Part shown: positions 14,786 through 23,869 of the stretch, piece by piece | How positions within the stretch are numbered: the first letter of the stretch is position 1 | How the letters are laid out: each line of letters starts with the position of its first letter | Assembly: GCA_002337125.1 (NCBI GenBank) | Contig: DDFJ01000001.1 | Span: forward strand, 434,001 to 498,000 | Length of the DNA stretch: 64,000 bases | From: Chitinophagaceae bacterium UBA1931 | GTDB lineage: Bacteria; Bacteroidota; Bacteroidia; Chitinophagales; Chitinophagaceae | Reading direction: 5' to 3' | Program-made: the position numbers and the translations under genes | Notes under the pieces: model-generated | Databases searched by the model: none | What the model saw: the letters and a program-made list of their open reading frames with translations, nothing else | What the model was told of the DNA's origin: nothing

Positions 14786-15910
14786 TCAGCTTTCTTCAGA
14801 AGGAATAAAATAATCAGCAGCTTTTTTTACAATGTTTCCCCAGTAATATGTTTGATAAAATGATTCAGGAGTGGAAGATTCCTGGTTAATTGATTCTGAT
14901 ACTGCATTTGCAAAAGTCTGCCAGTCATTATCAGCAACGATGGTTATTTTATTTCCACATGTGCTCCTGTCAACTCCGGTTGCTCCTGTTTCAGTAGCTA
15001 CAACACTGGTATTAAATCCAAGCGCTTCAATCATTTTTGTTTTTACACCGCCGCCACTGTTTACAGGGTTTAATAAAACATCAGCTGCTTTGCTGTAGAG
15101 ATCAATATCATCTACAAAACCGGCATAAATAATACGCTGGTTATTCCATGCTTTCAGTTCATTGAATTGAGCAGGTAAGTTTTTTCCTGCAATTAAAATC
15201 GTATAAGAAAGAGATGATTGCTGAAGCAGCGGGTTAATCTTATCAATGATGGTTTGTACAGCGTCTGTATTGGGCTTGTAATCGAGCAGACCATTAAAGA
15301 AGAGCAGGGCATCTCCCGGATTTAATCCATGCTTTTTACAAACAATTTCCTTGCATTCTTTTTTATCAGCAGGAACAGTTGATTGATTAATGCCGTACGG
15401 AATAAGAATACACTTTTCTTTTTTAAATCCCATTTGCTGCATCATCCATTGCCTGTCTTCTTCCGAAATGCAAAAAATGAAATCAGCTTTTTTCAGGATA
15501 AATGTTTCATACCATTTCAGCAGTTTCCACCAGCTTTTGCCAAGGGTTCTGAATCGTTCATGCTCGATGTTATGTGTATGAATAATTAATCTTGTATTAC
15601 ATGCTTTTTTCAGAAGCAGTCCCAGCCATCCAATATAGGGATGTTCTACAATGATGGTATTTACCAGGTTTTGCCTGATTATTTTTTTCAGCCGGAAGAA
15701 AGAAGAAAGATCTGCATACCTGATCTTCCCTTTTTTTAATACAGGATGAAACGTATAATTTTTTACAAGCGATAAATCATTATCAGCAGTGCCGGCCACA
15801 TGTAAAACGCATTGCTCACCCATGTATTGATTAAAGTGAGCAATGAGTTTTTTCCCACCTGAAAAAGAAGGTAGATATGGATAAGAAACAATATTCAGCA
15901 CCTTTTTCAT
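14786..15910 (-). CDS. glycosyltransferase, GT4-like GT-B fold
   Basis: 374 residues with the two Rossmann domains of GT-B enzymes. The N-terminal acceptor domain begins VLNIVSYPYLPSFSGGKK, with a glycine loop for the acceptor. The C-terminal donor domain contains LLFFNGLLDYKPNTDAV (about 205-221), ILIAGKNLPA, IIYAGFVDDIDLYSKAADVLLNP and SGGGVKTKMIEALGFNTSVVAT. The last carries the G-G...K..E.L motif that holds the nucleotide sugar. The sugar and acceptor are not predictable. Its ATG overlaps the stop of the YfhO gene by 1 bp (TGATG), so translation of the two is coupled and they probably act on the same envelope glycan or glycolipid. Confidence 0.9.
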   Translation of the reverse strand: MKKVLNIVSYPYLPSFSGGKKLIAHFNQYMGEQCVLHVAGTADNDLSLVKNYTFHPVLKKGKIRYADLSSFFRLKKIIRQNLVNTIIVEHPYIGWLGLLLKKACNTRLIIHTHNIEHERFRTLGKSWWKLLKWYETFILKKADFIFCISEEDRQWMMQQMGFKKEKCILIPYGINQSTVPADKKECKEIVCKKHGLNPGDALLFFNGLLDYKPNTDAVQTIIDKINPLLQQSSLSYTILIAGKNLPAQFNELKAWNNQRIIYAGFVDDIDLYSKAADVLLNPVNSGGGVKTKMIEALGFNTSVVATETGATGVDRSTCGNKITIVADNDWQTFANAVSESINQESSTPESFYQTYYWGNIVKKAADYFIPSEES

Positions 15911-18414
15911 CAGGCCTGTTTGTTTCCGTTTTTCCAGTTCATAAATAACCCGCCAAATACAATCAGGTATATCAGTATGGTTGAAATAAGCAGGATTGTA
16001 TTTCCAAGCTTGTATGATTTTGGTTCAAACCTCAATTCAATTTTATGATTACCTGCAGGAACAAACAATCCTCTCAACGCATAGTTGGTTTTAATGATTT
16101 CAGTTTGTTTACCATCAATGAATGCATTCCATCCTCTTGGATAATAAACTTCACTAAGTACTGCAAATTGGTTGCCTGTAGATTTAGATTCGTAATTGAT
16201 AATATCGTTTTTATTTTCAATTAAGCGGATGCTTGCAGTTGAATCATAAACCGGAACAGAAGGAATCAATGATTTGAACTTTGTTTGTACTACAGCCGTA
16301 TCTCTCAGGTTAGTGCTGTCAAGCGCTTTCATTTCTTCTTTTCCATCGGCAACGAATTTAATACCCTTTACAAACCAGCAAGGACCAAAAGCACCGGGAT
16401 TCATTTGTGCAACGGGTTCACCGTTCTGTGGATTTTGCACAATGAAATACTTGGTGTTCAGCATATCAAGAACCTGCATATTATTTTTCATGATCTGGTT
16501 TTCAATCAGGTCCTGGTAAATCTGCAGTTTAGCCGGGTGATAACCACCAATAGAGTTGTGATGATATGCAGTGTTTGATTCGTTGGTAAAATCAGTTGTT
16601 GTATTTAACACACGATAATAACCCGTATCCTGCTTAATCATTTTATCTGCATTCGACATGGTAAATGTGTTGTCGAAATCGGATGCATCAACAAAATTAT
16701 TATCATTGAGATAGCGTTTGTCAACCATCAATAAATCAACAGCACTTAACAAAAGAATAATTGCCATTGCAGGAATTGGTTTCAGCTTCTTTGTATAAGC
16801 AAGCCAGATTGCTCCTAATGCAAGACCAATAAATATGATTGAACGGATCAGGTCGCTGCCAAATAAACCTTTCCTATCTTCCTGTATAGCGCTGATGAAA
16901 CTTTTACCAAAACTCTCGGCCTGTTGCTGCATTTCAGGTGTGGGCTGCTGACCTTTTGCTGCCTGTTGCAACATGGCATTTGCCATATTTTCCCTGATGC
17001 CTTTATCACTTGGTGATGTATAATCAAACGTAAAGTAAAGCATACCAAGTACGGCAACAATTGCTATTGCAGCAATAGCTGTTTGTTTAAATGCTTTTTT
17101 CAGTTCATCGGTTGATGATATGCCAAACAGTAATCTGTTAGTTGCAACTGATGCCAGTAAAACAAAACATAACTGTGGCATCACCAAGCCCATTGACGGT
17201 GCACGGAACTTTTTATAAAGCGGCATGTGATCAAACAGGAAATAATTAATGCTTTCAAGGTTGTTACCCCAAGCAAGCATAATTCCAAACAAACCTGCAC
17301 CAAACAAACTCCATTTCATCCAGCCTTTTTCAAAGAACATAGCAAATACAAACAACAACATTATCACCGCTCCAAAATAAACAGGACCTGATGTTGGTTG
17401 CTGCTTACCCCAATAAGAAATGCCGTTGGCTGTTTGCAAAGCCTGTTCTTCAGGATAACCAACTTCAGATAACTTCTCTGCAAATTTTGAAGTTTTATAT
17501 TCATTGCCACCATTACTGCCACCATAAATTCCGGGCACAAATAAGGTAAATGTTTCAGTTATACCTACACTGTATTTAAAGGCGTAATCTTTATCCAAAC
17601 CACCGCTTGTTGTATTCTTATCAGCAGCTTTTAATTCGCTCACACCGCCACGCATACTTTCTTTTGAATAATCCCAATTGGTGAGTGTAATCACCGCATT
17701 ACTTCCAAATGAAATAATACCAACAACAGCTGCAATGGCAAGTGCTTTTACTGCTGCTGCAATTTCTTTTTGTTTGATACTGTAAATCACAAAACCAATA
17801 CTGAGTGCAGCAAGTATGAGCAGGGTATAATAAACAATCTGCAGGTGGCTTGTACTTAACTGCAGTGTAAAGCCTGTCGCAAGTGCAGCACTGCCTAACC
17901 AGTATTTCTTTTTAAACAATAAAAGCAAACCTGCAATGATTAAAGGAGCATATCCTAATGCAAGCATCTTGGTATCATGACCTGCACTGATAATAACCGG
18001 ATCGTATGTTGAATAGGCGTAAGACACGGCACCCATGATAGCTACCCATGGATTAATGCCTAACACCAATGCCAGCAGGTAAAACGTTAAGCAGGCAAGA
18101 AAGAAGAAATTTGCCGGCTTGGGAAGATTTAAGGTAAGTATGTGACTGACATAAATAAATGAAACACTATGTGTGTTTTCCATGGCAATCTGGTAACCGG
18201 GCATACCACCAAACATGCTGTTTGTCCATAAAGGAATGTGGCCTGTTTTTTCTTTTACCTCAAGCGATTGATGGGCCATTCCTTTCCAACCGAGATTATC
18301 ATGTGCATTGAGTACTTTGCCTTCAAGGGCGGGCTTGCAATAAATAAGGGCTACAACAATAAATATTACAACTGCAATTACATGCGGGATGAGTTTCTTA
18401 AAATCAAACTTCAT
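15910..18414 (-). CDS. YfhO family membrane protein
   Basis: 834-residue polytopic inner-membrane protein. A first helix (VIAVVIFIVVALIYC, about 11-27) is followed by the conserved extracytoplasmic stretch HDNLGWKGMAHQ and IPLWTNSMFGGMPGYQIA, like the acidic first loop of GT-C enzymes. About ten more helices run to residue about 560, then a periplasmic domain of about 240 residues including RGLFVPAGNHKIELRFEPKSY, and a last helix near 805-825. YfhO in Bacillus is implicated in glycosylating lipoteichoic acid; in Bacteroidota the acceptor is unknown. Coupled to the downstream glycosyltransferase. A weak -7-like TTATTTTG lies 25 bp before the ATG. Confidence 0.9.
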   Translation of the reverse strand: MKFDFKKLIPHVIAVVIFIVVALIYCKPALEGKVLNAHDNLGWKGMAHQSLEVKEKTGHIPLWTNSMFGGMPGYQIAMENTHSVSFIYVSHILTLNLPKPANFFFLACLTFYLLALVLGINPWVAIMGAVSYAYSTYDPVIISAGHDTKMLALGYAPLIIAGLLLLFKKKYWLGSAALATGFTLQLSTSHLQIVYYTLLILAALSIGFVIYSIKQKEIAAAVKALAIAAVVGIISFGSNAVITLTNWDYSKESMRGGVSELKAADKNTTSGGLDKDYAFKYSVGITETFTLFVPGIYGGSNGGNEYKTSKFAEKLSEVGYPEEQALQTANGISYWGKQQPTSGPVYFGAVIMLLFVFAMFFEKGWMKWSLFGAGLFGIMLAWGNNLESINYFLFDHMPLYKKFRAPSMGLVMPQLCFVLLASVATNRLLFGISSTDELKKAFKQTAIAAIAIVAVLGMLYFTFDYTSPSDKGIRENMANAMLQQAAKGQQPTPEMQQQAESFGKSFISAIQEDRKGLFGSDLIRSIIFIGLALGAIWLAYTKKLKPIPAMAIILLLSAVDLLMVDKRYLNDNNFVDASDFDNTFTMSNADKMIKQDTGYYRVLNTTTDFTNESNTAYHHNSIGGYHPAKLQIYQDLIENQIMKNNMQVLDMLNTKYFIVQNPQNGEPVAQMNPGAFGPCWFVKGIKFVADGKEEMKALDSTNLRDTAVVQTKFKSLIPSVPVYDSTASIRLIENKNDIINYESKSTGNQFAVLSEVYYPRGWNAFIDGKQTEIIKTNYALRGLFVPAGNHKIELRFEPKSYKLGNTILLISTILIYLIVFGGLFMNWKNGNKQA

Positions 18415-18481
18415 GGTGAAAATTTTCTGTTCAGTGAGGCAAAATAATGGTATTTTGGGGGATTGACAGCATTTTAACTAT

Positions 18482-18754
18482 ATGAAGTTGTTATTGTTTT
18501 TGAACCGGGTGGCTTTTGTTCTTAATATCCTGTTTTTTGTATGCCTTGTGATGCGGCTAAAACCATTTATTTCTTCGCAGGAACTGGCTTCAGTTATTAT
18601 TGTGGGAGGATGGTTTCTGAGTATTGTGATGAACATTTTGGTTACAGTTTGGTTAATGGTTTTATTATTGAAGAAACAGGAAGGTTTATTCAACTGGCTT
18701 AGTTTATTTAACCTGGCTGTTTTTATTTTTCAACTGCTTTACTTTTTTGTATGA
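18482..18754 (+). CDS. small three-helix membrane protein, unknown function
   Basis: 90 residues, almost entirely hydrophobic: helices at about 3-22 (LLFLNRVAFVLNILFFVCLV), 36-62 (SVIIVGGWFLSIVMNILVTVWLMVLLL) and 70-90. No motif that I recognise. It overlaps the YhhQ transporter gene by 4 bp (ATGA), so it is translated with it and could be an accessory subunit; that is inference from the coupling. Divergent from YfhO with a 67-bp gap. The ORF is supported by the overlap and membrane pattern rather than by known relatives. Confidence 0.6.
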   Translation: MKLLLFLNRVAFVLNILFFVCLVMRLKPFISSQELASVIIVGGWFLSIVMNILVTVWLMVLLLKKQEGLFNWLSLFNLAVFIFQLLYFFV

Positions 18755-19551
18755 TTCATCAGATTATAAAAGACAAATCAACCCGCCTGTTTATTATTCT
18801 TGGTGGTTTTTTTATTGCCAATGCACTTGTTGCAGAAATTATTGGAGTAAAAATATTTTCACTGGAGAAAACGCTGGGATTTGCTCCTTTAAATATTCAT
18901 CTGCTGGGCAATAGTCTGTCGTTTAATCTTACTGCTGGTGTGTTGCTCTGGCCTGTCGTTTTTATTATGACAGATATTATCAATGAATATTACGGTATGA
19001 AGGGAGTGCGTTTTCTTTCTTATCTCACTGCAGGATTAATTGCCTTTGCATTTCTCATATTTATTTTTGCCATGAAACTTGTACCTGCCGATTTCTTTGT
19101 AACAAGCAAGCAGGGTAGTGGTGTGCCTGATATGGAGAAAGCTTACAATAGTGTACTTGGGCAAGGCGGATTTATTATTGTTGGTTCATTAACTGCCTTT
19201 ATACTTGGGCAGTTAATTGATGTGTTTGTATTTCATAAAATCAAAAAAGTAACAGGCGAAAAAGGAATCTGGCTGCGGGCAACAGGTTCAACAATTGTAT
19301 CGCAGTTCATCGACAGTTTTGTTGTACTGTTTATTGCATTTTATATTGGAACGAGGGTTAACAGTACAGGCAATGATTTTGTGTGGCCTTTCAGTTTGTT
19401 TATTGCAGTTGGGATTGTAAACTACATCTACAAGTTTTTTATTGCAATTGTTTTAACCCCGGTTATTTATCTTGTTCATGGCTGGATTGAAAAATACCTG
19501 GGCCATGAACTTGCAGCAGAAATGAAAAATGCAGCAATGAAAGATGAATGA
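18751..19551 (+). CDS. queuosine precursor transporter, YhhQ/VUT family
   Basis: 266 residues, about seven membrane helices. Family marks: FFIANALVAEIIGVKIFSL (about 20-38, the conserved helix-1 pattern with N, E and K), WPVVFIMTDIINEYYGMKG (about 68-86) and RATGSTIVSQFIDSFVVLFIAFYIG (about 175-199). YhhQ takes up preQ0/preQ1, queuine precursors used in tRNA modification. No queuosine genes are adjacent, so the ligand assignment rests on the family. Translationally coupled to the 90-residue membrane protein upstream. It ends 1 bp before the stop of the convergent NUDIX gene. Confidence 0.9.
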   Translation: MIHQIIKDKSTRLFIILGGFFIANALVAEIIGVKIFSLEKTLGFAPLNIHLLGNSLSFNLTAGVLLWPVVFIMTDIINEYYGMKGVRFLSYLTAGLIAFAFLIFIFAMKLVPADFFVTSKQGSGVPDMEKAYNSVLGQGGFIIVGSLTAFILGQLIDVFVFHKIKKVTGEKGIWLRATGSTIVSQFIDSFVVLFIAFYIGTRVNSTGNDFVWPFSLFIAVGIVNYIYKFFIAIVLTPVIYLVHGWIEKYLGHELAAEMKNAAMKDE

Positions 19552-19552
19552 T

Positions 19553-20005
19553 TTATAACATCTCTTTCAGCATTTTTGCCACCACTTTATCAATGGGTAA
19601 TGTAACTGTATCTTCCGAAAAATCTTCCCATTCAATTAATCGTACCACTTCTGATTCTCCCATAGGATCTGCAACCTGTTCAGGTGTAAAATCAAAAGGG
19701 ACTTGTTTAAACTCAGCTTTAATGGGCTCGTTTGGATGAACAAAATAATAGATGGAAATAATCTGGTAAGCCGGGTTAAATGCACTCTGCTGGTAAAAAT
19801 CAGTGGTATAAATATGATCGCCTACGGTTACATCAAGACTCAGCTCTTCCATCATCTCACGCTTTAAACAATCTCTTGTTCCTTCACCAATTTCCAAACC
19901 TCCGCCCGGAAATTTAGTGATATACGCACCACGTATGTATTCGTCACTTACAAGTACCTGTTTGTTTTCATTCAGGATAATTCCATATACCCGGATATTG
20001 TGCAT
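19553..20005 (-). CDS. NUDIX hydrolase
   Basis: 150 residues containing one NUDIX box, GGGLEIGEGTRDCLKREM then MEELSLDV (about 34-59). It fits GX5EX7REUXEEXGU closely: the catalytic RE..EE group is intact, and only the final G is replaced by S. Such enzymes hydrolyse nucleoside diphosphates linked to another moiety; the substrate cannot be read from this sequence. The start codon overlaps the corA stop by 1 bp (TGATG), so the two genes form a coupled unit, as corA and NUDIX genes sometimes do, without any known functional tie. Confidence 0.9.
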   Translation of the reverse strand: MHNIRVYGIILNENKQVLVSDEYIRGAYITKFPGGGLEIGEGTRDCLKREMMEELSLDVTVGDHIYTTDFYQQSAFNPAYQIISIYYFVHPNEPIKAEFKQVPFDFTPEQVADPMGESEVVRLIEWEDFSEDTVTLPIDKVVAKMLKEML

Positions 20006-20943
20006 CAGAATAATTTTTTACGCATGAAATAAAATCCAATCAGCAATGAAAGGATCAATGATATTAATATGGGAAAATAAAAAGCAAATTTTGTTTCAGA
20101 ACCCGGAATAGGAACATTCATGCCATATATACTTGCCACCAATGTTGGTAATTGCATCATAATGGTGATGGAAGTAAGGCGTTTCATGATCTGGTTCTGG
20201 TTGTTGCTGATAATGCTTGCAAATGCATCCAGCGTAGAACTTAAGATGTTGGTGTAAATGTTCGCCATTTCAAGCGCCTGGCTGGTGTCAACAATTAAAT
20301 CCTGTAAAAATTCGTCTTCTTCTTCAGTGAGTGAAAGAAAATTTGTACGCTGCATTTTCATCAACAGCATTTCATTGCTGCGCAGGGCTGTAACAAAATA
20401 CACAAGGCTTTTCTGAATACGCATCAGGTTCAGCAGTTCTTCGTTACGGTTAGCATCGTACAGTTTTTGTTCAAGAATATTCCTGCGGTGATTGATTTCT
20501 TTCAGGAACTCCATATAACCCTGGATCACCTTTTCAAAAATTTTCAGCACCATCATGCTGCGTTTGTCGGGGTGGCGGTTCTGAAATGTATTAAGGAATT
20601 TTTTGATAGCACCGTTATCAAAAGAGTTTACCGTTACAATCTGGTTATGGGTTAGAATGATACAGATTGGTATTGTAATGTAAAAAGCATCACTGTCGTT
20701 AAACGAATTGTTTTCGGCAGGAGTTTTTAGCACAATCAGCTTTACGTTGTCCTCCAGTTCAAAACGTGGACGTTCGTCGATATCGAGTGAATCGGAAAGG
20801 AAGTCAATGGGGATATCAAGTGCATCTGAAATTTCCGTAAACTCTTCCTGTTTTAGAGGAGGGACAATATTGATCCATGCCCCGGTTTCGGGCTTTTCAA
20901 TTTCGAGCGTTTGTCCGTTTACGTTTTTGAAAAATTGCAGCAT
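20005..20943 (-). CDS. CorA family divalent cation transporter
   Basis: 312 residues. A large cytoplasmic N-terminal alpha/beta domain (1-240, with the long FEKVIQGYMEFLKEINHRRN and EMANIYTNILSSTLDAFASI helices) is followed by two C-terminal membrane helices. The first ends in the signature YGMNVP (GMN motif, the selectivity ring), and the protein ends FYFMRKKLF. CorA pentamers carry Mg2+ and sometimes Co2+/Ni2+. A TACCTTTG element lies 7 bp before the ATG, within the 27-bp gap after dinB, so it has its own promoter with an unusually short leader, although read-through from dinB is also possible. Confidence 0.93.
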   Translation of the reverse strand: MLQFFKNVNGQTLEIEKPETGAWINIVPPLKQEEFTEISDALDIPIDFLSDSLDIDERPRFELEDNVKLIVLKTPAENNSFNDSDAFYITIPICIILTHNQIVTVNSFDNGAIKKFLNTFQNRHPDKRSMMVLKIFEKVIQGYMEFLKEINHRRNILEQKLYDANRNEELLNLMRIQKSLVYFVTALRSNEMLLMKMQRTNFLSLTEEEDEFLQDLIVDTSQALEMANIYTNILSSTLDAFASIISNNQNQIMKRLTSITIMMQLPTLVASIYGMNVPIPGSETKFAFYFPILISLILSLLIGFYFMRKKLF

Positions 20944-20950
20944 AGCGCCG

Positions 20951-20958
20951 CAAAGGTA
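20951..20958 (-). promoter_or_regulatory. -7 promoter element of corA-NUDIX
   Basis: TACCTTTG on the - strand, exact TAnnTTTG, 7 bp before the corA start codon; predicts a leaderless or near-leaderless mRNA. Confidence 0.55.
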
Positions 20959-20970
20959 ACATCCTCAATC

Positions 20971-21543
20971 TTATCCGGCTGCGGAAAATTCCACTGCTTC
21001 ATTTTTCCTGTTACGCATTGTTTTGTAATGATGTGTTGTATGAAACAGGTTAAAGTACAGCAACTCTCTTACGGTGATCATTCCTAATGCAGGATGCGGT
21101 AACTGGTAATTATCCATGTTTTCATCTTCCCAATAGTAACGTACCTGGTCGAGATATTTCTTTGTTACCTGTTCAAAGCGTGCAATCAGTTTTTCTTTGG
21201 CGCCTTTTTCTTCTTTAACAACAGGAATAAAACGTTCCTGCGCTTCAAAGCCGGCATCCAGTTTTTTGTAGTATTCGTCTTCCAGTTCTTCGTAATGAAG
21301 TGAAGTGCGTTCGGGCTTTCCGAATTTCCATTTGAGCAGAAATTTAGGGGCAACAATTCCAAACCAACTTCTGTGAAACGTTAATGAAAGATGTTCAAGG
21401 TTTTCAGCCGATGACCATTGCTCAGATTTGTAAAAGAACAGCTGATCATCCATTTGCCGGCAGAGTTCAATAATGTCGGCAATTGTTTCTTCAGCATGAT
21501 TCAGTATCTGAAATTTGTTTAAATGATAGCGTTTAATAAGCAT
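20971..21543 (-). CDS. DinB family protein
   Basis: 190 residues forming the DinB/YfiT four-helix bundle. The likely metal ligands are the His in SSAENLEHLSLTFHRSW (about 44-60) and the pair in NLFHTTHHYKTMR (about 165-177), the usual H...HxxxH arrangement. Families of this fold include thiol-dependent transferases, but most Bacteroidota copies have no known reaction. The name recalls a damage-inducible Bacillus gene and does not mean the DinB polymerase. It lies between dapF (44 bp) and corA (27 bp) on the same strand. Start is ATG 21543. Confidence 0.82.
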   Translation of the reverse strand: MLIKRYHLNKFQILNHAEETIADIIELCRQMDDQLFFYKSEQWSSAENLEHLSLTFHRSWFGIVAPKFLLKWKFGKPERTSLHYEELEDEYYKKLDAGFEAQERFIPVVKEEKGAKEKLIARFEQVTKKYLDQVRYYWEDENMDNYQLPHPALGMITVRELLYFNLFHTTHHYKTMRNRKNEAVEFSAAG

Positions 21544-21586
21544 GGTTAGGGTTTTAGGATATGGATTATTGGATTAAGTTATTATT

Positions 21587-22366
21587 CTAAATATCAATAG
21601 TCCCCGAAAAAACAAACTTAGCTGGTCCGCAAAGCCATATGTCCTCAAAGTCTGTTTCTGAAAGCTTATTGAATTTCACTTTCAGATCTCCCCCTGGTGT
21701 GATTACTTTTTTCTCCTGCTGTCCCAGTTCTTTATTACTGGCTGCAATTGCTGAGGCTGTTACACCTGTACCGCAAGAGAGTGTTTCTGCTTCAACTCCA
21801 CGTTCGTAAGTACGCACACTCAGGTATGTCGGATGAACTTCAACAAAATTAACATTGATACCTTCTTTCAGAAAAGGGGGGGAATTCCGGATTGCTCTTC
21901 CTTCAGCAAACACATCGGTTTTTACGTTATCCTCATTCCACTTGATATAATGCGGTGAGCCGGTGTTTAAAACAGAAAAATTTTCCTGCTTTTCAATTGC
22001 ATGAACATCTTTCATTTTTAATTCTATCCAATTGTTTTCACCAACAACAGCTTCGTGAAACCCGTCTGTAGCAAGGAATTCAGCTGATTTGCTGATGATG
22101 TTCATGTGTTTTGCAAATGCTACAAGACACCTGCCTCCGTTACCACACATGCTGCCTTCGTTACCATCAGCATTGAAGTACAACATCTCAAAATCGTACC
22201 CTTCTTTTAATTGCAACACCATCAAACCATCGGCTCCAATGCCAAATCTTCTATCGCATAAATTGGATATTTGTACGCTGTTTAACTGCGTAAATTTACC
22301 AAGACGGTTATCTAATATAACGAAGTCATTTCCGGTTCCCTGGTATTTATAAAAATCAATAATCAT
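21587..22366 (-). CDS. dapF: diaminopimelate epimerase
   Basis: Converts LL- to meso-diaminopimelate for peptidoglycan and lysine synthesis. The two catalytic cysteines are in NEGSMCGNGGR (C74) and ETLSCGTG (C198), each at the tip of one of the two symmetrical domains. FYKYQGTGNDFVILDNR opens the protein as expected. The 259-residue length is normal. The start overlaps the stop of the upstream phosphorylase gene by 4 bp. Other lysine genes are absent nearby. The reaction assignment is secure because both cysteine motifs and spacing are canonical. Confidence 0.96.
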   Translation of the reverse strand: MIIDFYKYQGTGNDFVILDNRLGKFTQLNSVQISNLCDRRFGIGADGLMVLQLKEGYDFEMLYFNADGNEGSMCGNGGRCLVAFAKHMNIISKSAEFLATDGFHEAVVGENNWIELKMKDVHAIEKQENFSVLNTGSPHYIKWNEDNVKTDVFAEGRAIRNSPPFLKEGINVNFVEVHPTYLSVRTYERGVEAETLSCGTGVTASAIAASNKELGQQEKKVITPGGDLKVKFNKLSETDFEDIWLCGPAKFVFSGTIDI

Positions 22367-23238
22367 ATTCCTTCAATAATTTCAAGTGATTTTTTAATTA
22401 AACCTTCAACAGCAGCTGCGCCATCTTTGCTGAATTCTTTCTTCACACGGTTGGCAACAATTACGTTTAATGAAAGACATTGATGCCCCATAAGTTTGCC
22501 TAAACCATAAATAGCGGAGGTTTCCATTTCAAAGTTGCTGATGCGGTGCTGGCCAAACTGGAAATGTGTTAACCTGTCAACAAAGGCAGGGTTGGATAAA
22601 CCTAATCTCAAAACTCTGCCTTGCGGACCGTAAAACCCGGGGCATGTAACAGTAATACCACGATGATAGCCCTGCACAAAATGTTTTAATAATTGCGATC
22701 CTGCGCCTGTAATGTATGGAGCAGATAAGGAATTATGTATTTGTGTATGTGTAACAAAAGCCTGCAGCAATTCTTTTTCCTCATCATTATTATCACGCCT
22801 GTAAAAATGGAGCAGGTTATCAACGCCCAACCCGTGTGTTGATGCTACAAATTCATCAACCGGGATATCGGCCTGTAAGGAGCCGGATGTACCAAGCCGC
22901 AGAATATGCAGCGAGTTGAGTTCTGGCTTTACTGTTCTTGTTTCAAAGTCAATATTGGCTAAAGCATCCAGTTCGTTTACGACAATATCAATATTATCCG
23001 GGCCAATACCTGTTGATACAACCGAAATACGTTTTTTGCCAATATAACCAGTATGAGTAATAAATTCCCTGTGTTGTCTTTTATGTTCAACAGTGTCGAA
23101 GTACTTGGAAACTTCTTTTACACGATCAGGATCGCCTACTGTTATAACGGTTGAAGCCAGTTCGTCAGGACGTACATCGAGGTGATAAATTGCTCCTCTG
23201 TTGTTGATGATTAATTCACTTTCAGCAATTCTTTGCAT
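22363..23238 (-). CDS. nucleoside phosphorylase (uridine phosphorylase-like)
   Basis: 291 residues of the PNP/UDP superfamily. The phosphate-binding glycine loop is VITVGDPDRVKEVSKYF (about 30-46), with STGIGPDNIDIVVNEL (about 76-91) and the conserved ILRLGTSGSLQADIPVDEF (about 113-131). The closing FEMETSAIYGLGKLMGH (about 237-253) is the ribose/base-binding E.E/M element. It cleaves a nucleoside with phosphate to base and ribose-1-phosphate. Similarity to uridine phosphorylase is suggested by GDPDR, but base specificity is uncertain. It overlaps dapF by 4 bp, an operon without obvious metabolic logic. Confidence 0.87.
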   Translation of the reverse strand: MQRIAESELIINNRGAIYHLDVRPDELASTVITVGDPDRVKEVSKYFDTVEHKRQHREFITHTGYIGKKRISVVSTGIGPDNIDIVVNELDALANIDFETRTVKPELNSLHILRLGTSGSLQADIPVDEFVASTHGLGVDNLLHFYRRDNNDEEKELLQAFVTHTQIHNSLSAPYITGAGSQLLKHFVQGYHRGITVTCPGFYGPQGRVLRLGLSNPAFVDRLTHFQFGQHRISNFEMETSAIYGLGKLMGHQCLSLNVIVANRVKKEFSKDGAAAVEGLIKKSLEIIEGI

Positions 23239-23243
23239 AGTTA

Positions 23244-23273
23244 CTTGAGATTTGTACGAAATTACTACATTTG
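23244..23273 (+). promoter_or_regulatory. promoter of tRNA-Cys
   Basis: TACATTTG (23266-23273) fits TAnnTTTG, with CTTG (23244-23247) 18 bp upstream as a partial -33 box. The tRNA starts 13 bp later. Confidence 0.65.
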
Positions 23274-23286
23274 CAACTCTTTAAAC

Positions 23287-23360
23287 GGTCCTGTGGCCGA
23301 GTGGCTAGGCAGAGCTCTGCAAAAGCTCCCACAGCGGTTCGAATCCGCTCGGGACCTCCA
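23287..23360 (+). tRNA. tRNA-Cys (anticodon GCA)
   Basis: Acceptor GGTCCTG/CGGGACC (one G-T pair), anticodon loop CTGCAAA (GCA) closed by GAGCT/AGCTC, T arm AGCGG-TTCGAAT-CCGCT, discriminator T as expected for Cys, and an encoded CCA at 23358-23360. The CCA is absent from the other tRNA in this window. Confidence 0.95.
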
Positions 23361-23366
23361 AAGAAA

Positions 23367-23393
23367 AAAAGCGTCAGATATCCTGGCGCTTTT
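23367..23393 (+). terminator. terminator after tRNA-Cys
   Basis: Stem AAAAGCGTCAG (23367-23377), loop ATATC, stem CTGGCGCTTTT (23383-23393), one G-T pair; T tail within the stem end. Confidence 0.75.
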
Positions 23394-23410
23394 CTGTTTA
23401 AATTTACGCT

Positions 23411-23869
23411 ATGCGCTATTCAAATTATTATGGAATACTGGCCGGGTTGATTATGATTGCTGCGGCAGCATTTCCATGGATCTACATTCCTTCTGTAAAT
23501 GCTACTGTAAGCGGCTTTGGTTCTGAAACCATCACAAAATTCGGGCAGCCTGTTTTGATGAATATTTATTTATTTGTGTTAAACGTGTTGTTCTTTCTGA
23601 TACCCAAACTCTGGGCAAAAAGATTAAACCCATTTGTTGGTGCAATTGGATTTGCATGGGCTTTACGTAATGTGGTGCTGCTTGGAATGTGCAGGGGAGA
23701 ATGCCCTGAACGAATGACGAATCTCTGGATTTACTTTATAGCTTCTTTTGTGTTACTGATCATGACTTTGCTTCCTGACCTGAAAACAAAAGGCAATGAC
23801 GAAAAAAAATCAGCAAATGATCAGGCAACGGAAGAAAATGCAGGTTCTTTTTCTTCATCATCTGACTGA
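23411..23869 (+). CDS. four-helix membrane protein, unknown function
   Basis: 152 residues. Hydrophobic segments at about 7-27 (YGILAGLIMIAAAAFPWIYI), 49-65 (VLMNIYLFVLNVLFFLI), 74-92 and 104-122, then a charged, Ser-rich tail (DEKKSANDQATEENAGSFSS). A Cys pair, MCRGEC (about 95-100), lies in the loop before the last helix. I recognise no family. It starts 18 bp after the tRNA-Cys terminator and its last 49 bp overlap, tail to tail, the end of the transmembrane-only ABC gene on the other strand. Hence one of the two C-termini must be under unusual constraint. Confidence 0.65.
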   Translation: MRYSNYYGILAGLIMIAAAAFPWIYIPSVNATVSGFGSETITKFGQPVLMNIYLFVLNVLFFLIPKLWAKRLNPFVGAIGFAWALRNVVLLGMCRGECPERMTNLWIYFIASFVLLIMTLLPDLKTKGNDEKKSANDQATEENAGSFSSSSD

